Source: Bacteroidetes bacterium UBA1935
GTDB lineage: Bacteria; Bacteroidota; Bacteroidia; Chitinophagales; Chitinophagaceae
Assembly: GCA_002337045.1 (NCBI GenBank)
Contig: DDFF01000012.1
Coordinates: 160,682 to 224,681, forward strand
DNA length: 64,000 nt
Reading direction: 5' to 3'
This document shows positions 51,200 through 60,439 of the stretch, piece after piece. Each line of letters opens with the position of its first letter. Position 1 is the stretch's first letter. The position numbers and the translations under genes were made by a program. The notes below the pieces were generated by a model, which saw only the letters and a program-made list of their open reading frames with translations, was not told where the DNA came from and did no database searches.

Positions 51200-51238
51200 A
51201 AGAAACGCTGTCCTCTATGGGCGGCGTTTCTCTTTTTT
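51200..51238 (+). terminator. Terminator between gapA and pgk
   Basis: AGAAACGC pairs with GCGTTTCT, followed by CTTTTTT. It lies 14 bp after gapA, and pgk starts 14 bp further on. Confidence 0.8.
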
Positions 51239-51252
51239 AAAACAGGTTTACT

Positions 51253-52464
51253 ATGAGCACATTTAACAATCATAATTTCTCAGGACAAAAAGCCCTGATA
51301 CGTGTAGACTTTAACGTACCTATCAAAGACGGTAACATTACAGATGATACGCGCATGCGTGCTGCCCTGCCTACTATCAAAAAAGTATTGGCAGATGGTG
51401 GTGCTGTAGTGCTGATGAGCCACTGGGGCCGTCCGCTGAAAGACATTGAAAAGAAACCACACCTTACACTGGCAGATTTTACACTGAAGCCTGTTGCTGC
51501 ACACCTGACTACCCTACTGGGTACAGATGTACAGTTTGCAGAAGATTGCATTGGCGATGATGCTGCTGCTAAAGCTGCTGCACTGCAACCGGGTCAGGTA
51601 CTGCTGCTGGAAAACCTGCGCTACTACAAGCAGGAAGAAAAAGGCGATAAGGAATTTGCAGACAAGCTGGCTACTTATGGCGATGTATATGTAAACGATG
51701 CATTCGGTACAGCACACCGCGCACACGCTTCTACTGCTGTGATAGCGGATAGCTTTGCAGCAGGCAAAAAAATGTTTGGCCTGCTGATGGAAGGCGAAGT
51801 AGCTGCTGCCGAAAAAGTAATGAACGAAGCGCAGAAACCATTTGTTGCCATCATTGGTGGTGCGAAAGTTTCAGACAAAATACTGATTATAGAAAACCTG
51901 CTGGAGAAAGCTACAGACATCATCATTGGTGGTGGTATGGCATATACTTTCTTCAAAGCTATGGGTGGACAGATTGGTAACTCGCTCTGCGAAGATGACC
52001 GTCTGGAAACTGCCAGAGAATTGCTGGCAAAAGCAGAAGCGAAAGGTGTGCAAATACACCTGCCACAGGACAGTATTTTTGCAGACAAGTTTGCTGCGGA
52101 TGCCAACACATCATCTGGTGTTAATACAGAAATACCTGATGGCTGGATGGGTCTTGACATAGGAAACATGGCTTGCCAGACTTTCAGCAAAGTAATACGC
52201 GACAGCAAAACCATACTGTGGAACGGCCCTATGGGTGTGTTTGAAATGGAGAAATTTCAGCACGGCACCAAGACCATAGCAGATGCAGTAAAAGCGGCTA
52301 CTGCAAATGGTGCATTCAGCCTGGTAGGTGGTGGCGACAGCGTTGCAGCCGTAAACAAATTCGGCTATACAAATGATGTTAGCTATGTATCTACAGGTGG
52401 CGGTGCCATGCTCGAATTCTTTGAAGGAAAGCAACTACCTGGTATAGCAGCGATTAAGAACTAA
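51253..52464 (+). CDS. pgk: Phosphoglycerate kinase
   Basis: Makes ATP from 1,3-bisphosphoglycerate and ADP, the next step after gapA. The 403-aa protein has the substrate motif RVDFNVPIKDGNITDD (residues about 17-32), SHWGRP, HRAHAS and the C-terminal nucleotide loop GGGDSVAAVNKF, with ISTGGGAMLEF-type VSTGGGAMLEFFEG. Full length and intact. Confidence 0.97.
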   Translation: MSTFNNHNFSGQKALIRVDFNVPIKDGNITDDTRMRAALPTIKKVLADGGAVVLMSHWGRPLKDIEKKPHLTLADFTLKPVAAHLTTLLGTDVQFAEDCIGDDAAAKAAALQPGQVLLLENLRYYKQEEKGDKEFADKLATYGDVYVNDAFGTAHRAHASTAVIADSFAAGKKMFGLLMEGEVAAAEKVMNEAQKPFVAIIGGAKVSDKILIIENLLEKATDIIIGGGMAYTFFKAMGGQIGNSLCEDDRLETARELLAKAEAKGVQIHLPQDSIFADKFAADANTSSGVNTEIPDGWMGLDIGNMACQTFSKVIRDSKTILWNGPMGVFEMEKFQHGTKTIADAVKAATANGAFSLVGGGDSVAAVNKFGYTNDVSYVSTGGGAMLEFFEGKQLPGIAAIKN

Positions 52465-52485
52465 TCTCTATACAGATTGATATTC

Positions 52486-52512
52486 AAAGCCCGCCAATTG
52501 GCGGGCTTTTTT
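52486..52512 (+). terminator. Terminator after pgk
   Basis: AAAGCCCGCCAA pairs with TTGGCGGGCTTT as a perfect palindrome, followed by TTT. Confidence 0.9.
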
Positions 52513-52574
52513 GTTACAGATAACAGACAATCAGTTTTGCAAATGATATTACTTTTATAACAGATACTTAAACT

Positions 52575-53273
52575 ATGAAATGCTTATTAACCATACTTTT
52601 TCTGTGCTTGCAACTTGTTTCATTCAGCCAACAAAAGCTTAAAGGAAAACCCAAAACCTTCGAACAGACATTTCAGTACCTCAACCTGATGTTCGACGAT
52701 ACGTCTAAATATACTTTTATGACCTTGCCTGAAGATATTGCTGTATCAAGATTGCATTTTGGCTTTGGGATGTACCTTAGGAATAGTTGGGGGCTATGGC
52801 GACACAGTCCACTACATCAATACTTCGACAGTATTGGTGTCTTTCATGCAGACGATATGTCGGGCATCATTCTTACATCTTACCATAGATACTTAAACAA
52901 ACGACCAATACTGTTAGACTCTCAAATTAATTACTACAGAACATTCTGGAAAAAAATGAATGTCGACGGATTCAGTTCTTCAGACATGGGCTTTGTTAAG
53001 ACAGAACCCAAGAAACTTATTAGCTACTATCCTGTTGGTGATACAATATTGATAGGTATTTCCACTACTTATCGCAAATGGTTTACAAATCATTATTCAT
53101 CAGCTAAAGCTATAGCAATTGTAAAAACTCATGCTATTGATTCAATGCAGGTGGAAATAATTAGTATTAATGTACCCAAAAAACAAGAACCTGAACAAAA
53201 GGTCGGAGACATCATTTATGTACGCCCATATTTTTGCGATTTAGTCCCACCAAAAGGTTGGTCATATAAATAG
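52575..53273 (+). CDS. Exported DUF6794-like protein
   Basis: A 232-aa protein with a signal peptide (MKCLLTILFLCLQLVSFSQ). The mature part resembles DUF6794: FGFGMYLRNSWGLWRHSPLH, YFDSIGVFHADDMSGIILTS and NYYRTFWKK. The family function is unknown. AT-rich. It stands alone behind the pgk terminator. The 150 bp that follow hold no gene. Confidence 0.65.
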   Translation: MKCLLTILFLCLQLVSFSQQKLKGKPKTFEQTFQYLNLMFDDTSKYTFMTLPEDIAVSRLHFGFGMYLRNSWGLWRHSPLHQYFDSIGVFHADDMSGIILTSYHRYLNKRPILLDSQINYYRTFWKKMNVDGFSSSDMGFVKTEPKKLISYYPVGDTILIGISTTYRKWFTNHYSSAKAIAIVKTHAIDSMQVEIISINVPKKQEPEQKVGDIIYVRPYFCDLVPPKGWSYK

Positions 53274-53423
53274 CATTTATCTCAAACATTCATATTCACC
53301 TCAGGGATATAGTCATTGCAAATAATAACCCTTGTTAAAACCTGCTTAAAATCTGCCACAACTGATTTATCTCTTTGTTTATTTGACCTAAGATATTCAT
53401 ATTGTAGGCCTTAAGTATACGCG

Positions 53424-53999
53424 ATGGATAACATCTCTCTCAAAAAATGGACACTCTCCACCTTTCTAGGTTGGTTGTTGAGTGTTGTGTTTATACTCAT
53501 CCTCTCCGGCATATTCGATGGGCTGGGTATAGAAGGTTATCAGTTTTACCTCGGCATTAGTGTAGGGCTCGGTGTGGGGCTCACGCAATGGTTGCGCCTT
53601 CGCAAGTATAGCAGCATCGGCATCAAATGGACATGGTACACTGCATTAGGTGCTGGCATCCCCTTCCTAATTTTCGACTTACTGAAGATATACGGCCACA
53701 TAAATTTCGGTGAACGTTATCTGCTATACAGCGTAAGTGTTGCAGGGCTGTCTGTTGGCATTATGCAATACCTGTTGCTGAGACCATATTCCCAAAAAGC
53801 TATCAATTGGATACCTCTCAGCCTCATCGGCTGGATATGTGCAGCGCTTACTGTGCTTGGCATCAATTCATCTATGCAACACATTAAGCAACCGCTATTG
53901 GGGCTCATCGTCAACCTATCGTTGATACTGGCAGGTGGTATCGTGCTGGGGCTTATCACAGGTAGTTTTATCAGCAAGCTCAATCTCTCAAAACAATAA
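53424..53999 (+). CDS. Polytopic membrane protein of unknown function
   Basis: A 191-aa protein with about six hydrophobic helices, three of which start with a repeated pattern: GISVGLGVGLTQWLRLRKYS and AGLSVGIMQYLLLRPYSQKA share a GLSVG(I/L)xQ(Y/W)L core, so it looks like an internal duplication. No family recognised. The first of a close plus-strand run with the two TfoX genes (gap 5 bp). Confidence 0.65.
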   Translation: MDNISLKKWTLSTFLGWLLSVVFILILSGIFDGLGIEGYQFYLGISVGLGVGLTQWLRLRKYSSIGIKWTWYTALGAGIPFLIFDLLKIYGHINFGERYLLYSVSVAGLSVGIMQYLLLRPYSQKAINWIPLSLIGWICAALTVLGINSSMQHIKQPLLGLIVNLSLILAGGIVLGLITGSFISKLNLSKQ

Positions 54000-54004
54000 T
54001 CATT

Positions 54005-54346
54005 ATGGCATATTCCGAAAAGATTGCAGACCGCATCCGCGAAGCACTTGCACACATAGATGATGTGGAAGAGAAGTATATGTTTGGCGGTGTGTGCTTT
54101 ATGGTAAACGGGAAGATGTGCATCGGCGTAGTAAAAGATGATATGATGTGCCGTATAGACCCCGCTGCAGAAGCAGATGCATTAGAGCGTACAGGCGCAC
54201 GCCCTATGGACTTTACCAGCCGCCCTATGAAGGGTTATGTATATGTAGATGATAGCGGTATGAAGAAGAAATCAGATTTTCAATATTGGGTAGACCTCTG
54301 TCTCGACTTTAACACCAGAGCAAAAGCAAGTAAAAAGAAAAAATAA
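54005..54346 (+). CDS. TfoX N-terminal domain protein, copy 1
   Basis: A 113-aa protein consisting of the TfoX/Sxy N-terminal domain alone: KYMFGGVCFMVNGKMCIGVV is its signature. In Gammaproteobacteria the full TfoX controls competence together with CRP; here only the domain is present and the role is unknown. It is 5 bp before a second copy of the same architecture, with the shared C-terminal block YWVDLCLDFNTRAKASKKKK. Confidence 0.85.
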   Translation: MAYSEKIADRIREALAHIDDVEEKYMFGGVCFMVNGKMCIGVVKDDMMCRIDPAAEADALERTGARPMDFTSRPMKGYVYVDDSGMKKKSDFQYWVDLCLDFNTRAKASKKKK

Positions 54347-54351
54347 TCTTT

Positions 54352-54696
54352 ATGCCTGTAAATGAAACAGTAGCCAACCGCATCCGCGAGGCATTAGCAC
54401 ATATAGAACAACTGGAAGAAAAAACCATGTTCAGCGGCATGTGTTTTATGGTCAATGATAAAATGTGCATCTGTGTCAACGATAAAGAGATTCTTTGCCG
54501 TATAGACCCTGATGTATATGAAGCATCGCTTGACAAACCCGGTGTTCGCCCGATGGATATGAAAGGCAAACCGATGAAAGGCTATGTGTATGTAGACTTT
54601 GATTACATCAAAAAGAAATCGGACTTACAATATTGGGTAGACCTCTGCCTCAACTTTAATACCAGAGCAAAAGCAAGTAAGAAAAAGAAGCAATAA
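54352..54696 (+). CDS. TfoX N-terminal domain protein, copy 2
   Basis: A 114-aa tandem paralogue of the previous gene. The N-terminal RIREALAHIEQLEEKTMFSG and the C-terminal YWVDLCLNFNTRAKASKKK are nearly identical to copy 1, while the centre (NDKEILCRIDPDVYEASLDK) has diverged. A recent tandem duplication with sub-specialisation of the central surface is the simplest reading. Confidence 0.85.
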   Translation: MPVNETVANRIREALAHIEQLEEKTMFSGMCFMVNDKMCICVNDKEILCRIDPDVYEASLDKPGVRPMDMKGKPMKGYVYVDFDYIKKKSDLQYWVDLCLNFNTRAKASKKKKQ

Positions 54697-54762
54697 CCTT
54701 TATACACACATCACAGATACCAATACTGCCGCATAACACCTATAGCCTAACTTGCATATAAG

Positions 54763-55107
54763 ATGAGTACACGACTGATAACAATAGCAGTATTTGCAGT
54801 GGCCTTCCACGCGCAGCTATTGAAGGGAAGACTGGAGGCCGATGGTATTGAGTGCTATATACAGGATGAACATACCGTACAGGTAAATCCTGTACTCTCT
54901 AATGCATTGGGTGGTATCAAACTACAGGTAAAAGAAGAAGACGTTCCACTGGCTGTAAACCTGCTGCGCTATTCGGGCTATCGCACTGTTTTCGATACAC
55001 CACCACAAACCGAAAAGAAAGAAGCACACATACTTATCCGCTTTGCCAAGTTTCTGGCTGCTGCTGCTGCAGTATTGGGGTGGCTCTATTTTGTAGAGTT
55101 TGTATAA
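54763..55107 (+). CDS. DUF2007 domain protein with C-terminal membrane helix
   Basis: A 114-aa protein. Residues about 3-72 are a DUF2007 (putative signal-transducing) domain: FAVAFHAQLLKGRLEADGIE and NALGGIKLQVKEEDVPLAVN. A single membrane helix follows (about 88-110, FAKFLAAAAAVLGWLYFVEF). Function unknown. Confidence 0.8.
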   Translation: MSTRLITIAVFAVAFHAQLLKGRLEADGIECYIQDEHTVQVNPVLSNALGGIKLQVKEEDVPLAVNLLRYSGYRTVFDTPPQTEKKEAHILIRFAKFLAAAAAVLGWLYFVEFV

Positions 55108-55149
55108 GCATAAATAGCCCAAAGAATATATATTACCAAACCGATATTT

Positions 55150-55178
55150 GACTATCTTTCTGCTGTACTAAGATAGTC
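55150..55178. other. Perfect inverted repeat before the acyltransferase gene
   Basis: GACTATCTT and AAGATAGTC form a perfect 9-bp inverted repeat with an 11-nt spacer, ending 10 bp before the ATG at 55189. It could be an operator or an RNA hairpin over the translation start. Confidence 0.5.
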
Positions 55179-55188
55179 GCCCTGTCAT

Positions 55189-56349
55189 ATGTCAAATAAG
55201 AAAACAGCAGAAATATCAAACCCCGATCCTCAACAAATACAGGTAGCAGATATAGGTGTCCGCAACAGCGGCTTCGATAGTCTTCGTGGCATCTTTGCCA
55301 TCATGGTATTCTTCAGCCATGTAGAGCTGATGAAATACTATAACAAAATGGAACACCTGTTTGAAAATGATGCCCTTTTTCAATTGGGGCGCATAGGAGT
55401 TACAGGGTTCTTTGCGCTAAGTGGTTTCCTTATCATTGCCCATTTACTGAAAGTGCGTGATGAAGCTTCAAGTACCACAACCGAAAAAGTAAAAACATTT
55501 TACTTCAAGCGTATACTGCGTATCTGGCCACTGTATTACACCATCATCCTGCTGAGCCTGTATGTCTTTCCGCATATATCCGCATTGCATTTCGATATTC
55601 CGCCGGAGGCTAAAGATGCCCGCATGAATATAGATCAACTGCAATACTACTATCTCTTCCTGTTGCCGCATGTACCTTTAGCACAACTTACTGTACTTCC
55701 ATTTGCAGAGCCGGCATGGTCTATTGGAGTAGAAGAAATATTCTACCTGCTGATACCTATTCTTATTTTCTGCACCAAGCGTCTATTGCCCTGGCTTGCA
55801 GGTTTGTTCCTCGCTATAGTTATAGGCCGCTATATCGCGTTTTTCAACTCTGAACCTCCTTACGAAGATTTCCTTTTTTGCATCTTTACCCTGTCGCGTT
55901 TTGACTGCATACTAGCAGGCTGCATAGCAGGTGTATTATATTACGAGAAGAGGCCAATACTGCAAAAAGTAAATACCGCAGTCTTTGGTGTTACGCTGGC
56001 AGTGCTCATTATAAGCATACTCTCAGTCAGCCGTTTCACATACCAGTATTATCACTATGCTATATTGTTTACGATCATCATTGTATATGTAGCACTCAAT
56101 AGCAAAAACATACTCAATAACAAAGTATTACAGTTCTACGGCAAAATATCCTTCAGCCTGTATATGACGCACGAGATAGTTATCGTACTACTTATCAAAA
56201 ACTATAATTTCGCGGACGAACCTCCCGTATTGCTTCACCTATGTTCTTTTATTGCTGCTACCGGGCTTGGGTTTATTAGTTACAAAATAATAGAAGAGCC
56301 ATTTCTGAAACTGAAAAGTAAAGTGGGTAAACAGAAAGCCTTAAATTAG
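55189..56349 (+). CDS. Acyltransferase family 3 (OafA-type) membrane protein
   Basis: A 386-aa polytopic protein with about ten helices. The acyltransferase-3 start is FDSLRGIFAIMVFFSHVELM (residues about 28-47, with the conserved R and H), followed by GVTGFFALSGFLIIAH. PAWSIGVEEIFYLLIP and FSLYMTHEIVIVLL are further family blocks. It would O-acetylate a surface polysaccharide or peptidoglycan. Substrate unknown. Confidence 0.88.
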   Translation: MSNKKTAEISNPDPQQIQVADIGVRNSGFDSLRGIFAIMVFFSHVELMKYYNKMEHLFENDALFQLGRIGVTGFFALSGFLIIAHLLKVRDEASSTTTEKVKTFYFKRILRIWPLYYTIILLSLYVFPHISALHFDIPPEAKDARMNIDQLQYYYLFLLPHVPLAQLTVLPFAEPAWSIGVEEIFYLLIPILIFCTKRLLPWLAGLFLAIVIGRYIAFFNSEPPYEDFLFCIFTLSRFDCILAGCIAGVLYYEKRPILQKVNTAVFGVTLAVLIISILSVSRFTYQYYHYAILFTIIIVYVALNSKNILNNKVLQFYGKISFSLYMTHEIVIVLLIKNYNFADEPPVLLHLCSFIAATGLGFISYKIIEEPFLKLKSKVGKQKALN

Positions 56350-56372
56350 TATGCGCAAAAAGCATCAGGCAT

Positions 56373-57269
56373 ATGGAGTTTGGCAGAGTATCTGAACAGG
56401 AACTTGAGACTATCAATTTTACACTTCCACCCGACCCTGCAGTTACAACAGAAGTACTGAAAACAGGTAAGGGCAATACACAATTCTGGATAGGCTGTGC
56501 CAAATGGGGTCGCAAAGACTGGGTAGGCAAGCTATACCCGCCTGGTACTAAAGACAAAGATTTTCTGGAGCATTATGCGCGTCTCTTCAATTGTATAGAG
56601 ATGAATGCCACGTTCTACAAATCTCCCGCTCCTGCCGATGTATTGCGTTGGAAGAGCAAAGCACCCAAAGGCTTCAAGTTTTTTCCAAAATTTCCGCAGA
56701 CCATCACACACCTGAAGCGCCTTAAAAATACCGGTGTGGAAACAGGCGCATTTCTCGAAGCAATTACAGAATTTGGAGATAGCCTTGGCCCCATTTTCCT
56801 GATGCCACATCCGCAAATGGGCGTAAAGCATTTTGATACCATCCGTGGTTTTATGGATGATTTTCCGCAAGATGTACCCCTGTTTCTGGAGCTAAGACAC
56901 GATGATGTATATGCCAATGGCTACGATAACAATGTATTCAACTATCTAAAGACAAACAACCGCGGCACTATCATTACTGATGCGGCAGGCAAGCGCGATT
57001 ATGTGCATATGCACCTCAGCACACCCGAATGTTTCATACGTTTTGTGGGCAATTCCCTGCACGCAAGCGATTATACCCGTATCGACGACTGGGTGCAGCG
57101 CATCAAGATATGGATGGAACAGGGGCTTGAAAAATGCTACTTTTTCATGCACCAGCACGAAGAACTGCATAGCCCGGAACTTATCAAATACCTGATAGAG
57201 CAATTGAATCAACATTGCGGTACTACCCTCACCCCACCACGGCTGTATAATGAGGGTACATTATTCTAA
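56373..57269 (+). CDS. DUF72 family protein
   Basis: A 298-aa TIM-barrel-like protein. The DUF72 opening is WIGCAKWGRKDWVGKLYPPG (residues about 29-48), followed by CIEMNATFYKSPAP and FFPKFPQTITHLKRL. A short N-terminal extension of about 25 residues precedes the domain. Its enzymatic activity is unknown. The downstream gap of 115 bp holds the sucC promoter. Confidence 0.85.
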   Translation: MEFGRVSEQELETINFTLPPDPAVTTEVLKTGKGNTQFWIGCAKWGRKDWVGKLYPPGTKDKDFLEHYARLFNCIEMNATFYKSPAPADVLRWKSKAPKGFKFFPKFPQTITHLKRLKNTGVETGAFLEAITEFGDSLGPIFLMPHPQMGVKHFDTIRGFMDDFPQDVPLFLELRHDDVYANGYDNNVFNYLKTNNRGTIITDAAGKRDYVHMHLSTPECFIRFVGNSLHASDYTRIDDWVQRIKIWMEQGLEKCYFFMHQHEELHSPELIKYLIEQLNQHCGTTLTPPRLYNEGTLF

Positions 57270-57325
57270 TTTTTCATATATCTACATCTTTTACACATAT
57301 CTATATAAATTGACCAAATTCGAGG

Positions 57326-57356
57326 TTGAGTTATTAAGCAATTAAGATTATCTTCG
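57326..57356 (+). promoter_or_regulatory. Promoter of sucC
   Basis: TTG (57326-57328) lies 20 nt from TATCTTCG (57349-57356), one mismatch from TAnnTTTG. The ATG follows 28 bp later. Confidence 0.6.
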
Positions 57357-57384
57357 CCCCGTATTTTAAAAATCGTTTGCAGTC

Positions 57385-58605
57385 ATGAATTTGCATGAAT
57401 ATCAAGCCAAAGAATTATTGAAGCGTTACAACGTACCTACACAAAACGGTGTAGCTGTAGAAACTGTTGACGACGCAGTAAAAGCATACAACCAGATATC
57501 TACAGAATCGGGTACAAAATTTGCCGTTGTTAAAGCGCAGATTCATGCCGGTGGCCGTGGTAAGGGTACTATGGTAGAAGTACCTGAGCAAAACGGTGTA
57601 AAAGTTATCAAAAGTGCAGAAGATGTTGCTACAGTAGCTAAAAACATACTAGGCAATACACTGGTTACCATCCAGACAGGCCCTGCAGGTAAAAAAGTAA
57701 ACAAGATTCTGATAGCGCAGGACATGTATTACGATGGCCCTAGCGAACGCAAAGAATTCTACATCTCTATTCTGTTGGATCGTGCTAAGAAACAAAACGT
57801 AATCATGTACAGCACCGAAGGTGGTATGGACATTGAAGAAGTAGCACACCACACACCTGAGAAAATATACAAAGAGTGGGTAGCACCAAACATGCCACTG
57901 CAAGGTTTTCAGGCTCGTAAAATTGCCTTCAACCTTGGCCTGAGTGGTGAAGCTCACAAAAACATGGTAAAGTTTGTAACTAACCTGTACAATGCATATG
58001 TAGGCCTTGACTGTGCGATGTTGGAAATCAACCCGCTGTTCAAATCTGCAGATGATAAAATATTTGCAGTAGACTGCAAAATGAGCCTGGATGACAACGC
58101 ACTGATGCGTCATGCAGACATCGCAGACATGCGCGATAAGAGTGAAGAAGACCCTACAGAAGTAGAAGCAGGCGAATTCAACCTGAACTACGTAAAACTG
58201 GATGGTAACGTAGGTTGTATGGTAAACGGTGCAGGCCTTGCAATGGCTACTATGGATATGATTAAGCTTGCAGGTGGTGAGCCGGCAAACTTCCTGGACG
58301 TAGGTGGTACTGCAAACGCACAAACTGTAGAAGCAGGTTTCCGTATCATCATGAAAGACCCTAACGTTAAGGCTATCCTTATCAACATCTTCGGTGGTAT
58401 AGTTCGTTGCGACAGGGTTGCAGCAGGTGTTATCGAGGCTTACAAAAACCTGGGCAATATTAATATTCCAATCATCGTTCGCCTGCAAGGTACCAATGCC
58501 GAAGTAGCGAAAGAACTGATTGAAAACAGTGGTCTGAAAGTACAATCAGCTATCCTGCTGAGCGAGGCTGCAGCACTGGTACAGCAAGCAGTTAGTGCAA
58601 ACTAA
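57385..58605 (+). CDS. sucC: Succinyl-CoA synthetase subunit beta
   Basis: ATP-grasp subunit of succinyl-CoA synthetase (TCA cycle). The 406-aa protein opens MNLHEYQAKELLKRYNVPTQ and has the nucleotide loop QIHAGGRGKGTMVEVPE, LEINPLFKSADDKIFAVDCK and INIFGGIVRCDRVAAGVIEA. Full length. The alpha subunit gene sucD is not next to it, so the two are expressed from separate sites here. Confidence 0.97.
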   Translation: MNLHEYQAKELLKRYNVPTQNGVAVETVDDAVKAYNQISTESGTKFAVVKAQIHAGGRGKGTMVEVPEQNGVKVIKSAEDVATVAKNILGNTLVTIQTGPAGKKVNKILIAQDMYYDGPSERKEFYISILLDRAKKQNVIMYSTEGGMDIEEVAHHTPEKIYKEWVAPNMPLQGFQARKIAFNLGLSGEAHKNMVKFVTNLYNAYVGLDCAMLEINPLFKSADDKIFAVDCKMSLDDNALMRHADIADMRDKSEEDPTEVEAGEFNLNYVKLDGNVGCMVNGAGLAMATMDMIKLAGGEPANFLDVGGTANAQTVEAGFRIIMKDPNVKAILINIFGGIVRCDRVAAGVIEAYKNLGNINIPIIVRLQGTNAEVAKELIENSGLKVQSAILLSEAAALVQQAVSAN

Positions 58606-58633
58606 TAAGCATAACAAAACCATTTTCAATAGC

Positions 58634-58662
58634 AAATAGCCACTTATTAAGTGGCTATTTTA
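58634..58662 (+). terminator. Terminator after sucC
   Basis: AAATAGCCACTTA pairs with TAAGTGGCTATTT, followed by TATTT. The remaining 180 bp before the next gene are AT-rich and hold an AGTATTG/CAATACT hairpin near 58757-58775. Confidence 0.82.
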
Positions 58663-58846
58663 TTTATATGTAAGTAATCAACTAAACATGTCTTTAAATT
58701 GTAAAGATTAAACATATTGAGGCTGTTACTCACTAAACATTTTACAATTACGTTATAGTATTGTATATCAATACTTAGTAATAATAAGTATCTTGCCTAA
58801 CCCTTTGTTTACGTATATCAATACATTTAAAGGAATTAAGGACAGA

Positions 58847-60391
58847 ATGTTTAAACGTATATTAACCGTCTGCTTGTTTTTCGGTACATCTTATGCCGAT
58901 GCCCAACAGTTTATCGGTCTCACTACCAACAATTATCCGGCAATCATGCAGTTGCCTTCTAATCCTGCGTTGGTAAATAATGCTCTAACTGGGGCAGAAA
59001 TCAACCTTATATCTGTAAATGCACTAGCTGGCAACAATGCCTATCAGGTAAGTGGCGCATGGATAATGAAAGGCGATTTTGAAAAAGAAGCCAGAGAAGG
59101 ATATGAATATGCCAGAATGAGCAATAACCAACGCAAGCGTGCCTGGGCCAATGTAGATATTATGGGCCCGGCAGTTTCTTTTACTGTCAATAAGTTATAT
59201 CAGGTAGGTATATATACGCGCGCGCGCGCTATTGTTAATGCAGGCAACATCAGCACTGAGCAGTTAAAGGTTTATACAGACGAGAATAATCCTGAATACT
59301 ACAATCATACTTTAAGTTTCAAAAAAATAGGTGCTTCTGCACACGCATTCGGAGAGGTTGGCATCACTTTAGGTAAGATGCTGCGCGAAGATGAGTATTA
59401 TAAGCTAAGCGCAGGTGTTACTCTCAAATACTTGATTGGTTATGCCGCTGTAAATGCTTTTGCGGGCGATTTAACATACCAAAGAGTTGGCGATACTGCT
59501 TCATATGCAAAAGGTGATATTACTGCACTCTATACATACAATACTGTACCTGGACAAACATCAGACCTTGCGCAACGTGCTGGCCGAGGTGGCATAGGTT
59601 TAGATATTGGTATACAATACTCTTACCACCCGTATGTAGAACTTGATAAAAAAGACATCTACAGGTATAAGTTAGGTATAGCCATAACAGATATAGGCAG
59701 CGTTGGCTATGTGGGTGATAAAGGGAGTGCTGCATATGCACTGAATGCAGGTAAAACAAACTTGTCAGATCTTGAATTTATTGATGCTGACCAACAAGAA
59801 TACTCTTACTATCTGAAAAGACAAACAGAGTCTGGCAGATTAAAGCAAAATGAGACAGGAGAAAAATTCAGAATAGGTCTGCCTACTGCTCTGCGCGCCA
59901 ATTTTGATTACAATGCAGGTGGTGGTCTATTTTTATCTGTCAATACATTGCTGAACTTGAAAGGCAGCAATGGCAGTGTATTCAGGCCTGGCTATGTCGG
60001 GTATCTGAACCTGACCCCGAGAATAGACCTTAAGTTCTTCAAATTCGGGCTGCCTATCACCCTGATGCGCTATACAAACCTCAACATGGGTGCCATCGTA
60101 TATATGGGGCCATTATTTGTTGGTACCAACACGCTCATATCTGCTATTGCAGGCCAGAACATAAGTAATGTCGACGTGTATACCGGTCTTGCTCTTAAAC
60201 TCACCAAACGAGAAAAAGTAGTAAGGCAACGTACGTTTGATAATGGATATGATGACCCTACAAATGGTATAAAACGATTTATCCCAAGATTCCTGCGCGG
60301 TGGTAATGAAGAAAGACGCTCTCGCAGAAACCTTATATGTCCACCGGGAGGAATGAGAAATAACAGTTATAAAAGCTATTATAGCAGATAA
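58847..60391 (+). CDS. DUF5723 family outer membrane protein
   Basis: A 514-aa protein with a signal peptide (MFKRILTVCLFFGTSYADAQ) and a beta-barrel look with alternating hydrophobic residues. The family start QFIGLTTNNYPAIMQLPSNP is typical of DUF5723, which are predicted outer membrane porin-like proteins. The C-terminal LICPPGGMRNNSYKSYYSR is basic. ATG 58847 is preferred over a TTG 18 codons earlier. A 20-nt alternating purine-pyrimidine run lies within it at 59208-59227. Confidence 0.75.
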   Translation: MFKRILTVCLFFGTSYADAQQFIGLTTNNYPAIMQLPSNPALVNNALTGAEINLISVNALAGNNAYQVSGAWIMKGDFEKEAREGYEYARMSNNQRKRAWANVDIMGPAVSFTVNKLYQVGIYTRARAIVNAGNISTEQLKVYTDENNPEYYNHTLSFKKIGASAHAFGEVGITLGKMLREDEYYKLSAGVTLKYLIGYAAVNAFAGDLTYQRVGDTASYAKGDITALYTYNTVPGQTSDLAQRAGRGGIGLDIGIQYSYHPYVELDKKDIYRYKLGIAITDIGSVGYVGDKGSAAYALNAGKTNLSDLEFIDADQQEYSYYLKRQTESGRLKQNETGEKFRIGLPTALRANFDYNAGGGLFLSVNTLLNLKGSNGSVFRPGYVGYLNLTPRIDLKFFKFGLPITLMRYTNLNMGAIVYMGPLFVGTNTLISAIAGQNISNVDVYTGLALKLTKREKVVRQRTFDNGYDDPTNGIKRFIPRFLRGGNEERRSRRNLICPPGGMRNNSYKSYYSR

Positions 60392-60421
60392 AAAAGGATG
60401 CTCGTTGAGCATCCTTTTTTT
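60390..60421. terminator. Bidirectional terminator
   Basis: AAAAAAGGATGCTC pairs with GAGCATCCTTTTTT around GTT. It ends both the DUF5723 gene and the convergent lipoprotein gene. Confidence 0.9.
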
Positions 60422-60439
60422 ATAAATTCTTTAGGTTAC

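Noticed and set aside
57649..58545. 298-codon open frame on the minus strand of sucC
   Set aside because: Composition (Cys, His, Phe, Tyr rich) is typical of an antisense shadow of a conserved gene.
58793..58846. TTG start for the DUF5723 gene
   Set aside because: The ATG at 58847 begins a clean signal peptide; the 18 residues before it would bury it.
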